A DNA stretch of 5,572 bases from assembly GCA_937899365.1 (NCBI GenBank), contig CALBPH010000337.1:1-5572 (forward strand). The letters run 5' to 3'. The position numbers and the translations under genes were made by a program. Shown here in pieces: positions 1-4,830 of the stretch (the first letter of the stretch is position 1; each line of letters opens with the position of its first letter). Below the pieces are notes generated by a model. The model was not told where the DNA came from, searched no databases, and worked only from the letters and a program-made list of their open reading frames with translations. The DNA is from an uncultured Leptolyngbya sp. (GTDB lineage: Bacteria; Cyanobacteriota; Cyanobacteriia; Phormidesmidales; Phormidesmidaceae).

Positions 1-245
1 AATGAAGAATGGCGTCGGATCGGTCCTTTTTTTGAGCGGAAGGCGGCGGTGTCACTATTGCGCAAGGCACTGTTGTGGGCGACCTGATATAGGAACATAT
101 TAATCCCCGACTCGGGTGTGCTGCTGCCAATGTTATTGGGCTTTAGTGTGGTGACCCGCGCTCCGTCTACATCACGCTGAATCGCTCCCTGGAGTAGCCG
201 CTGTAGGGTGGCGGTGACGGTTGCGATCGCAAGATGGTTACTCAT
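1..245 (-). CDS. DUF4255 (Pvc16-like) CIS tail terminator protein, N-terminal part
   Basis: Reading the minus strand from the ATG at 245 gives 81 residues, still open at the window edge, so the gene is cut by the window and not shown to be broken. The protein begins MSNHLAIATVTATLQRLL and continues with GINMFLYQVAHNSALRNSD. The (L/I)N(L/M)FLYQV...N.ALRN pattern is typical of the DUF4255/Pvc16 N-terminal family. In CIS particles this family is the tube-terminating cap at the baseplate-distal end. A TGA stop lies directly upstream in the same frame, so 245 is the first possible ATG; no good Shine-Dalgarno is seen before it. A HIP1 octamer lies within codons 6-8. The gene is divergent from the sheath gene and shares its upstream region. 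The family call is from remembered motif similarity; the cap role is inferred from the family. Confidence 0.82.
   Translation of the reverse strand, partial: MSNHLAIATVTATLQRLLQGAIQRDVDGARVTTLKPNNIGSSTPESGINMFLYQVAHNSALRNSDTAAFRSKKGPIRRHSS
223..230. repeat. HIP1 octamer GCGATCGC
   Basis: Exact palindrome GCGATCGC inside the start of the DUF4255 gene. HIP1 is strongly over-represented in many cyanobacterial genomes, so it serves here as a taxonomic marker. Confidence 0.85.
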
Positions 246-484
246 TCAGCAGTTGTAAAAACCTGTGCTATAGCTGTGCCCACCTAACTGATTGAATTCA
301 ACATAGCTTGATAAATTGATGCGTTTCCGTATTTTCTAGCGTTTGCCAAATCAAAATAGAACCAACTGTACTTAATTTTATTTTTGTTGATACTGCAAGT
401 TATTTTTAGGGAAAACAGAATTCAGAAAGTTAAATCAAGTGTGTAGCAGTTACCAATTGGAGTAACGCAGTATATTTTTCTATT

Positions 485-517
485 CTGTTGGAAGAAATAA
501 TAAATCTCTTTCAACAG
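485..517 (+). promoter_or_regulatory. Leader inverted repeat upstream of sheath gene
   Basis: CTGTTGGAAGA (485-495) can pair with TCTTTCAACAG (507-517) over 11 base pairs, one of them G-U, around an 11-base AT-rich loop. It ends 43 bases before the sheath ATG. If transcription starts near 483 it would be a 5'-terminal mRNA hairpin. If it starts further downstream, the same sequence would be an operator-like inverted repeat in the DNA. There is no T-run, so it is not a terminator. Confidence 0.45.
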
Positions 518-546
518 ATAAACATACGCTACAGATTAATTCAGAT

Positions 547-550
547 GGAG
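547..550 (+). promoter_or_regulatory. Ribosome binding site of sheath gene
   Basis: GGAG lies 10 bases before the ATG at 561. The same frame is closed by TAA at 537-539 and there is no other ATG between, which fixes the sheath start. Confidence 0.6.
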
Positions 551-560
551 AATAGCTAGT

Positions 561-2273
561 ATGGCATTAGACTACTTTGCACCAGGTGTGTACGTCGAAG
601 AAGTAGACCGAGGTAGTCGCCCCATTGAGGGCGTCAGCATGAGCGTTGCTGGGTTTGTTGGCTTCAGCGAAGATGTGCGAGGAGATGCCGAACTGTTTGA
701 GCCCATGATGGTGACTAACTGGGCACAATACCTGGAGTTTTTTGGAAAACCCGGCTCCGATGGCTTTACCGACTTTGGGGCCTATCTTCCCTTTGCCGTA
801 CAGGGCTGGTTTATGAACGGTGGCGGTCGCTGCTGGGTTGTGAGCATTGGCACCCAGCTACCCGGCTCTCCCCAACCCGCTGCCTCTGAAAATGCAACTA
901 AGCTGATTACCTCCAGCGGCAAGCCTTCGCTCTCTTTTTACTTGAAGCCGTCCGAATCAGAAGAAGAAGGTACCCTAGCCCTGCCATCTAGTGCCGGTCG
1001 CTTAATTGTCAGTGTTCTAGATGGAGAGCCTAAGCCTCTTCCCGAGGATGCCGATGAGGATGCTGAACCCCCGATCAACAACGGTGAATATTTCACAGTG
1101 GTGGTCAGAAACGGAGATGAGATTCTAGAGCGCTACGATCATCTGAGCATGAATCCGGAGGTGTCGACCGCCTTGGCGGACTATGCCGTTACGATGCTAG
1201 ATCCCTCTGAGTATGTTGTTATTGGCGATATTTCACAGTCCGGTCAAGCCCTATCTCGACGTCCCGCCAATGGGTCCTATGAGCTTGCTCCACCCCCCTA
1301 TGTAGGAGAGCCCGATCGCTTTAATCGCGATCTCCAGGGTAATCGTGATGATCGTACCGGCATTCAAGGTCTGTATGAGATTGACGAAGTCTCTATGGTG
1401 GCTTGCCCTGATCTTTTATTAGCCTACGAAAGAGGTCTGATCGATCTCGACCAGGTGCATGGTGTCATGGAAATGATGCTCAGCATGTGTGAGAATTCGT
1501 TTCCTGGACCTGCTTATCGCATGGCCGTGATCGATCCACCACCGGTAAAACCAGGTAAGAGTATGGCGCCGGTAGAGCCCAGCCGCCAGCGCCCAGCCGA
1601 TGCAGCTAAATGGTTAACAATGTTCAACCGGCGCTCCATGTTTGGGGCCACCTACTATCCCTGGATTAAGGTGGCTGACCCTCGTAACGGAGGCCGCCCC
1701 AAGCTAGTGCCCCCTTCTGGTCATATGATGGGTATCTGGTGTCGCACCGACGAATCTCGGGGTGTGTTCAAAGCACCGGCTAATGAGACACCTCGGGGTG
1801 TGATTGGCCTGGCCTACGAGACAAACATGCGCGAGCAGGAATTGCTTAACCCCCTTGGCGTTAACTGTATCCGTAACTTCTCTAGCTACAATCGAGGTCT
1901 GAAGGTTTGGGGAGCCCGTACTCTCGTTGAGCCTGACAATGTGCAGTGGCGCTATATTAGCGTACGTCGTCTGCTAAGCTACGTTGAGAAGTCGATTGAA
2001 ATTGGTACTCAGTGGGTTGTCTTTGAGCCTAACGATTCGGATCTGTGGGCTCGGGTCAATCGTACTGTCAGTAATTTCTTAGAGCGGCTATGGCGTGAGG
2101 GGGCACTATTTGGCTCATCTCCATCAGAAGCGTTCTATGTTAAATGCGATGGCGAACTCAACACCCATGACACCATTATGTTGGGGCGTTTGTATGTTGA
2201 AGTTGGCATCTGTCCTGTCCGTCCGGCAGAATTTGTTATCTTCCGCATTAGCCAGTGGGCACCTAACCAGTAA
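561..2273 (+). CDS. CIS contractile tail sheath protein
   Basis: This 570-residue protein forms the outer sheath that surrounds the tube and contracts to drive it through a target membrane. The N-terminus MALDYFAPGVYVEEVDRGSR, with AGFVGF at 30-35, is the classic start of phage and CIS sheaths; N- and C-terminal strands in this family link neighbouring subunits. Residues 265-285 (RTGIQGLYEIDEVSMVACPDL), 391-409 (GIWCRTDESRGVFKAPANE), 430-454 (NPLGVNCIRNF, then the GLKVWGART motif) and 464-489 (WRYISVRRLLSYVEKSI onward) match the conserved C-terminal core. The chain ends in the strand FVIFRISQW. Roughly residues 105-245 form a variable, probably surface-exposed insertion with acidic runs SESEEE (131-136) and EDADEDAE (162-169). 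Length fits a single-sheath CIS. It is the first gene of the plus-strand cluster, followed by a structured spacer and the main tube gene. Confidence 0.95.
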   Translation: MALDYFAPGVYVEEVDRGSRPIEGVSMSVAGFVGFSEDVRGDAELFEPMMVTNWAQYLEFFGKPGSDGFTDFGAYLPFAVQGWFMNGGGRCWVVSIGTQLPGSPQPAASENATKLITSSGKPSLSFYLKPSESEEEGTLALPSSAGRLIVSVLDGEPKPLPEDADEDAEPPINNGEYFTVVVRNGDEILERYDHLSMNPEVSTALADYAVTMLDPSEYVVIGDISQSGQALSRRPANGSYELAPPPYVGEPDRFNRDLQGNRDDRTGIQGLYEIDEVSMVACPDLLLAYERGLIDLDQVHGVMEMMLSMCENSFPGPAYRMAVIDPPPVKPGKSMAPVEPSRQRPADAAKWLTMFNRRSMFGATYYPWIKVADPRNGGRPKLVPPSGHMMGIWCRTDESRGVFKAPANETPRGVIGLAYETNMREQELLNPLGVNCIRNFSSYNRGLKVWGARTLVEPDNVQWRYISVRRLLSYVEKSIEIGTQWVVFEPNDSDLWARVNRTVSNFLERLWREGALFGSSPSEAFYVKCDGELNTHDTIMLGRLYVEVGICPVRPAEFVIFRISQWAPNQ

Positions 2274-2282
2274 GAGATGAAG

Positions 2283-2309
2283 AGGCGTTCCATGGAACGC
2301 CTGTACGTC
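2283..2309. repeat. 20-nt perfect palindrome plus GTACGTC, copy 1
   Basis: AGGCGTTCCATGGAACGCCT (2283-2302) is a perfect palindrome, followed directly by GTACGTC (2303-2309). It begins 10 bases after the sheath stop codon. A sister copy lies at 2984-3010, with paired changes in both arms. As RNA it would fold into a hairpin of up to 8 base pairs with a 4-base loop. It resembles, from memory, the short palindromic repeats scattered between genes in filamentous cyanobacteria. Confidence 0.8.
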
Positions 2310-2311
2310 AT

Positions 2312-2327
2312 CCCTTCCTGGGAAGGG
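2312..2327 (+). promoter_or_regulatory. GC-rich hairpin in sheath-tube spacer
   Basis: CCCTTCC (2312-2318) and GGAAGGG (2321-2327) are perfect inverted repeats separated by TG, so a practical hairpin has 6 pairs and a 4-base loop. It follows the palindrome at 2283-2302 after 9 bases. There is no long T-run after it, so it looks more like an mRNA-end stabiliser or processing element than a complete intrinsic terminator. Confidence 0.45.
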
Positions 2328-2339
2328 TGTTTGTAAGAC

Positions 2340-2369
2340 GGGGTGGCAACAGCCAGCGCTACCCACCCC
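2340..2369 (+). promoter_or_regulatory. GC-rich stem-loop in sheath-tube spacer
   Basis: GGGGTGG (2340-2346) pairs perfectly with CCACCCC (2363-2369) around a 16-base loop that contains the palindrome AGCGCT (2355-2360). It is the third hairpin in series between the sheath and tube genes and lacks a T-run. Inferred role: slowing or partly ending transcription, or protecting RNA ends, to set the sheath-to-tube ratio. Confidence 0.4.
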
Positions 2370-2419
2370 AGAGCCCCTCCCAGGAGGAGATGAGTTTTGG
2401 TCTATGTATTCAGAATGTT

Positions 2420-2427
2420 AAGGAGGT
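2420..2427 (+). promoter_or_regulatory. Near-perfect Shine-Dalgarno of main tube gene
   Basis: AAGGAGGT lies 6 bases before the ATG at 2434, the strongest ribosome binding site in the window. This fits a protein needed in very many copies per particle. It contrasts with weak or absent sites before 3076, 3564, 4122 and 5430. Confidence 0.85.
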
Positions 2428-2433
2428 AACCTG

Positions 2434-2931
2434 ATGGCGGATCTAGTGAAGCCAATTGCTCCGAGTAGTTTTTACCTGGAGTTTTCCGGGGTTTGCGAGG
2501 GGGAACAGTCTGTTTTCAAAAATGTTAATATTCCCGACTATACCCCTAAGGTACAGGGTGGTCAGCAGGCTATTGGTACCACGAAGGGTGGCAAAACCAT
2601 GTGGCAGGTAAACTCCGCTGGTTTTGAAGGACTATTCAATTTTGACTGTGTCTGTATTGCCAGCGGTGATGGCGACAGCACCAGCAAAAAACTCTATGAA
2701 TGGTTTGAAAACTGTTTACCCGCTTCTAACGGTGGTAAAAGTAGCTGGGGTGGCAACAAAATGGAAGGCAGTATTACTGCTTACGACACCGATGGCAACG
2801 AAATTGCTAAATGGCAGTTTGTTGAGGCGTGGCCCTCTAAATATAAGTGTGCTGACCTTGATGTGACCGCTGATGCTTATATCGAAGAGACTTACACCAT
2901 TACGTGTGAAAAGTTTAACCGCGTCATGTAG
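2434..2931 (+). CDS. CIS inner tube protein (gp19/Hcp-fold), main tube subunit
   Basis: The 165-residue product has the length and pattern of phage T4 gp19-like/Hcp-like tube subunits, which form stacked hexameric rings inside the sheath. Family signs are the start SSFYLEFSGVCEGEQSVFKNV (11-31), the central strand segment 58-74, LYEWFENC (87-94), GSITAYDTDGNEIAKWQFVEAWPSKY (112-137, GWNP-like turn region before the tool-like C-terminal strand), and the closing strand YTITCEKFNRV. Position directly after the sheath and the strong Shine-Dalgarno support the main tube role. There are six cysteines (21, 72, 74, 94, 139, 158), many for a small structural protein; Cys94 aligns with Cys86 of the next tube-like protein. 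Structured spacers on both sides suggest separate dosage control. The fold is confident; main rather than accessory tube subunit is inferred from order and translation signal. Confidence 0.92.
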   Translation: MADLVKPIAPSSFYLEFSGVCEGEQSVFKNVNIPDYTPKVQGGQQAIGTTKGGKTMWQVNSAGFEGLFNFDCVCIASGDGDSTSKKLYEWFENCLPASNGGKSSWGGNKMEGSITAYDTDGNEIAKWQFVEAWPSKYKCADLDVTADAYIEETYTITCEKFNRVM

Positions 2932-2966
2932 TTTGGTCGTTCAAGCATAAGGACTTTATCAGATCC

Positions 2967-3037
2967 AAAAATTAATGCTGGAGAGACGTTGCATGCAACG
3001 TCTGTACGTCCAATAGTGCAGCCCAATTAATTTTTTT
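2967..3037 (+). terminator. Composite stem-loop with T-run after main tube gene
   Basis: AAAAATTAATGCTG (2967-2980) can pair with CAGC (3019-3022) plus ATTAATTTTT (3026-3035), leaving a 3-base bulge CCA. The 14-pair stem encloses the 20-nt palindrome at 2984-3003, and the 3' arm runs into seven Ts (3031-3037). An A-run, stem and T-run resemble an intrinsic terminator, but the T-run is part of the stem and the stem base is AT-rich. A partial terminator or processing site is the best guess. It lies between the high-copy tube gene and the low-copy genes, where a drop in transcription would make sense. Confidence 0.4.
2984..3010. repeat. 20-nt perfect palindrome plus GTACGTC, copy 2
   Basis: AGACGTTGCATGCAACGTCT (2984-3003) is a perfect palindrome followed by GTACGTC (3004-3010). 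Compared with the copy at 2283-2309, positions 3 and 18 change from G/C to A/T, and positions 9 and 12 from C/G to G/C. All other bases, including the 7-base tail, are identical. It sits at the tip of the composite stem-loop at 2967-3037. Confidence 0.8.
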
Positions 3038-3075
3038 CCTAAGTCAAAAGAGAGAGTAGTCAAGAGATCATTGTT

Positions 3076-3558
3076 ATGGTTCAGTATTTAACGAATTCAA
3101 AATTCTACTTCGAGATTGACGGGGTTACGTCTCTGTCAGTCAAAACTTGTAGTGGTCCAGAGATTGAGCTAGAGGTAGCTGGAGGAGATGCCGCGATTGG
3201 TGTTACCAAAAATGCTATCACTCAAACCCAGGCAACCATTGGTGGGGTGAAATACAACAGTACCGTTACCCTCACCTATGTAGCTGGTAACGAGTCCGAT
3301 CAAAAAAAGCTATCAGATTGGTATAACGACTGTCATCCTGATACCTATTCCGGTGGTGGATCTAAAGCCATGGATAGCCGTAAAACGGGGTCACTAGTAA
3401 TCTATGATCCCAACGGTGACGAAGCGATGCGCTACAACTATATCGATCTATTCCCAGGCACTAAAAAACAGATTAGCAGCCTTTCTGTTGACAGCGGTGG
3501 CAACCTGGCTGAGGACACCCTAGAACTGTACTTTACCCAAGTTGTGCGAGCGGCTTAA
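3076..3558 (+). CDS. Second gp19-fold tail tube protein
   Basis: This 160-residue protein is another gp19/T4-type tube family member. It opens with NSKFYFEIDGVTSLSVKTCSG (7-27), the usual first strands, followed by EVAGGDAAIGVTKN (33-46). The central part has STVTLTYVAGNESDQKKLSDWYNDC (62-86), which matches the helix region LYEWFENC of the main tube protein with Trp and Cys conserved. It ends with SLVIYDPNGDEAMRYNYIDLFPG (106-128) and the closing strand DTLELYFTQVVRA. Only a weak AAGAGA (3062-3067) precedes the ATG, and the gene follows a possible partial terminator, so expression is probably lower than for the main tube. It may be an alternative tube subunit or an initiator ring; sequence alone does not decide. 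The stop is 5 bases before the next start, which suggests coupled translation. Confidence 0.85.
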   Translation: MVQYLTNSKFYFEIDGVTSLSVKTCSGPEIELEVAGGDAAIGVTKNAITQTQATIGGVKYNSTVTLTYVAGNESDQKKLSDWYNDCHPDTYSGGGSKAMDSRKTGSLVIYDPNGDEAMRYNYIDLFPGTKKQISSLSVDSGGNLAEDTLELYFTQVVRAA

Positions 3559-3563
3559 CGCAG

Positions 3564-4091
3564 ATGATATTCCCCGAGATTTTAACCAAGGCTCGTTTTT
3601 ATCTGGAACTCAGATTAGATGGCAGCGTTGATTTGATCGATGGTTACTTCATGGAGTGCAATGGCTTTCAGCGATCGCAAGAGGTGATTGAGGTCTGTGA
3701 AGTAACCCCCCAAGTTTGGGGACAACAGGGGCGCAGTCATGGACACGTTGTGCGCTCTAAAATTCCAGGAAATAGCTCCTATACCAACATCACCCTCAAA
3801 CGAGGGTTAACAGTCTCCACTGCTTTTTGGGACTGGATGGATACGATTGGTGAAGGGAACTGGGCCGACCAGCGGCGCAACGGTGCTCTGTGTATCTATG
3901 GGCAATCGGGATTAGAACAGTTTCGATTTGAGTTTACGGGGGCTTGGCCCGTCAGCTACAAGATCTCTGATCTAGATGTGAAGGGCGCAGAGCATAACGT
4001 AGAAGAAGTTGAAATTGCAGTGGAGTCACTCAAGCGAGTCTCTGATAGCTGGATGTTAGGGGCGGCAGCCTTGGGAATGGCCATGAGTTAG
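3564..4091 (+). CDS. Third gp19-fold phage-tail-like protein (tube-baseplate adaptor type)
   Basis: The 175-residue product belongs to the conserved phage tail protein group related to gp19 that is common in CIS loci. It shows TKARFYLELRLDG (8-20), the FMECNGFQ turn (29-36), NITLKRGLTVSTAFWDWMD (75-93), GALCIYGQSGLEQFRFEFTGAWPVSY (107-132), DLDVKG (136-141) and VEEVEIAVESLKRV (146-159). The TLKRG...FWDW pair is shared with the protein at 4830-5426, and the GAWPxxYKxxDLDV segment with the main tube protein, so these are diverged paralogs. Such members usually make a single ring joining tube to baseplate; that role is an inference. The start lies 5 bases after the previous stop with no clear Shine-Dalgarno, pointing to coupled translation. 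A HIP1 site lies inside codons 36-39. The C-terminus SWMLGAAALGMAMS is short and hydrophobic. Confidence 0.87.
   Translation: MIFPEILTKARFYLELRLDGSVDLIDGYFMECNGFQRSQEVIEVCEVTPQVWGQQGRSHGHVVRSKIPGNSSYTNITLKRGLTVSTAFWDWMDTIGEGNWADQRRNGALCIYGQSGLEQFRFEFTGAWPVSYKISDLDVKGAEHNVEEVEIAVESLKRVSDSWMLGAAALGMAMS
3671..3678. repeat. HIP1 octamer GCGATCGC
   Basis: Exact GCGATCGC inside the third tube-like gene; second of three copies in the window. Confidence 0.85.
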
Positions 4092-4121
4092 TCGTCGCCT
4101 TGTTTTTAGATTAATAGACCT

Positions 4122-4559
4122 ATGGTAGCTTTTCTACTTAGTTACAATTTAGGGTTAGCACCACCGAAAGCACAGCCCTCCATTCAACGACTTGAGCCGC
4201 CATTAGCTGAGTCAATGGCGCTCGATGCAGACTCCTCCACTATTCAACACGTTAATGTGCCCTCTGGTCTGCAAACTGAGTTTGCCTTTGAATTACCCAC
4301 AGGCTACCTTGATGCCCTGGGACAGATTCACCAGCGAGGCATAATGCGGCTTGCTCGCACCGTTGATGAGATTGAGCCCATGTCTGATCCACGCGTTCAG
4401 ACCAATCCTGCTTATGCCACGGTGATTATTTTGGCACGGGTGATTTTGGCATTAGGCACGTTACCTGACATCAGCCCGGTGGTGATTGAGGGGATGTTTG
4501 CCGGGGACTTAAACTATTTGCAAAATTTCTACAGAGAGATTAATGGCTTAATGGAGTGA
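4122..4559 (+). CDS. Phage-type tail assembly protein (probable tail assembly chaperone)
   Basis: The conserved part begins near residue 46: VPSGLQTEFAFELPTGYLDALG (46-67), then IHQRGIMRLARTVDEIEPMSDPRVQTNPAYATVIILARVILALGTL (69-114) and ISPVVIEGMFAGDLNYLQNFYREIN (117-141). This layout, with TEFxFxLPxGYxDxxGxxHxxGxMRLA and DPRVQxNPAY, is typical of small tail assembly proteins next to tube genes in CIS and phage tail loci. They are thought to act while the tube polymerises, like phage tail chaperones, and may not stay in the particle. Residues 1-45 are a less typical Pro-rich extension. There is no Shine-Dalgarno before 4122, and Met32 (4215) or GTG at 4257 are possible later starts, so the start is uncertain. 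The gene sits 30 bases after the third tube-like gene. The family call is firm; the function is inferred. Confidence 0.8.
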   Translation: MVAFLLSYNLGLAPPKAQPSIQRLEPPLAESMALDADSSTIQHVNVPSGLQTEFAFELPTGYLDALGQIHQRGIMRLARTVDEIEPMSDPRVQTNPAYATVIILARVILALGTLPDISPVVIEGMFAGDLNYLQNFYREINGLME

Positions 4560-4566
4560 GTGAACG

Positions 4567-4674
4567 ATGACACAGTTGGATCCTAATGCTGGCGCTGAAC
4601 AGGCGACATTTTTAGCCCCCAGTAGCTCTGTTTCTAACCCGGCGTGTTTTGTTGCCCCGGCAATTGTGCAGTGA
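4567..4674 (+). CDS. Small ORF, 35 residues, unknown (possibly 5' half of a split gene)
   Basis: An ATG at 4567 opens 35 codons up to TGA at 4672-4674. GGAG (4553-4556) lies 10 bases before it, inside the end of the tail assembly gene, whose stop is 7 bases upstream. The product, MTQLDPNAGAEQATFLAPSS then SVSNPACFVAPAIVQ, is rich in Ala, Pro and Ser, has no membrane segment, and is not recognised. The same frame stays open after the TGA through to the end of the next small ORF at 4828, giving an 87-codon frame with one stop. It may be an independent small gene, a free-standing leader for the next ORF, or the N-terminal half of one small tail gene broken by a nonsense change or sequencing error. 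Confidence 0.45.
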   Translation: MTQLDPNAGAEQATFLAPSSSVSNPACFVAPAIVQ

Positions 4675-4685
4675 AATCATACGCT

Positions 4686-4691
4686 GGAGGT
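4686..4691 (+). promoter_or_regulatory. Strong Shine-Dalgarno of 43-residue ORF
   Basis: GGAGGT lies 7 bases before the ATG at 4699 and is the second-best ribosome binding site in the window. It supports real translation initiation at 4699, independent of the upstream 35-codon ORF. Confidence 0.65.
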
Positions 4692-4698
4692 CAAGCAA

Positions 4699-4830
4699 AT
4701 GATGGCTCAGGTGGCGGTGAAGCTGGCCCATAATCCGATGGCGATGGCAGAATTTTGCGATCGCATCCATCAGCTTCTCCATGACGACATCCAAACACAG
4801 CAGGAACGAGCCTGCGGGAGACGCCACTGA
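4699..4830 (+). CDS. Small CIS-locus protein, 43 residues, unknown function
   Basis: Starting at ATG 4699 (a second ATG follows at once), this encodes MMAQVAVKLAHNPMAMAEFC and then DRIHQLLHDDIQTQQERACGRRH. It looks like two short amphipathic helices with a basic end, as expected for a small chaperone or linker. Support for a real gene is the GGAGGT site 7 bases upstream, placement between a tail assembly gene and a tube-like gene, and the TGATG overlap of its stop with the next start at 4830, a sign of coupled translation. CIS and phage tail loci often carry a tiny ORF at this place, but I cannot assign a family. The reading frame extends upstream without a stop only to TGA 4672-4674, so eight more codons (NHTLEVKQ) could belong to an ancestral longer protein. 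A HIP1 site overlaps codons 20-22. Confidence 0.62.
   Translation: MMAQVAVKLAHNPMAMAEFCDRIHQLLHDDIQTQQERACGRRH
4757..4764. repeat. HIP1 octamer GCGATCGC
   Basis: Exact GCGATCGC inside the 43-residue ORF; third copy in the window, supporting cyanobacterial origin. Confidence 0.85.

Larger units (their letters stand above)
246..560. promoter_or_regulatory. Divergent intergenic region between DUF4255 gene and sheath gene
   Basis: These 315 bases hold no credible ORF and are clearly more AT-rich than the flanking genes. They must contain the promoters for both divergent genes. Toward the sheath, possible sigma70-type boxes are TTGATA (308-313) with TATTTT (330-335), 16-base spacer, and TTGGAG (457-462) with TATTCT (481-486), 18-base spacer; TATATT at 471-476 is another possible -10. 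Toward the DUF4255 gene, TATAGC on the minus strand (plus 267-272) is a possible -10 with no convincing -35. A TTGAATTCAA palindrome lies at 292-301 and a stem-loop at 485-517. No GTA-N8-TAC NtcA site was found. The region's role is secure by position; the individual boxes are weak guesses. Confidence 0.5.

Noticed and set aside
443..453. GTA...TAC resembling an NtcA site
   Set aside because: The spacer is 5 bases instead of the required 8.
1088..1239. Repeated ATATTTCACAGT at about 1088 and 1228
   Set aside because: A single 12-base match between two coding stretches of one gene, with no extended similarity; chance or codon use.
2095..2280. Plus-strand 61-codon ORF inside the sheath gene's 3' end
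   Set aside because: Out-of-frame shadow of the sheath coding region, with no family signal.
2124..2366. Minus-strand 80-codon ORF across the sheath end and spacer
   Set aside because: Antisense shadow covering conserved sheath codons and hairpins; composition is not protein-like.
2624..2866. Plus-strand 80-codon ORF inside the main tube gene
   Set aside because: Shadow frame within a clearly conserved gene.
2434..3558. Type VI secretion Hcp instead of CIS tube
   Set aside because: The full phage-like single sheath, DUF4255 cap, tail assembly protein and multiple gp19-type proteins fit CIS; no TssB/TssC-type split sheath is present.
4523..4529. Slippery heptamer A AAT TTC, in phase for -1 frameshifting near the end of the tail assembly gene
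   Set aside because: The -1 frame hits TAA at 4541-4543 after four codons. The downstream small ORF is in the +1 frame and is closed upstream by TGA at 4561-4563, so no G/GT-like fusion can be made.
4672..4674. TGA as selenocysteine codon
   Set aside because: No convincing bacterial SECIS hairpin follows, most cyanobacteria lack the pathway, and a strong ribosome site for a new start lies just downstream.
4612..4827. Minus-strand 71-codon ORF opposite the two tiny ORFs
   Set aside because: The plus-strand ORFs have good ribosome sites and a TGATG junction; the minus frame is His/Arg-rich with no operon context.
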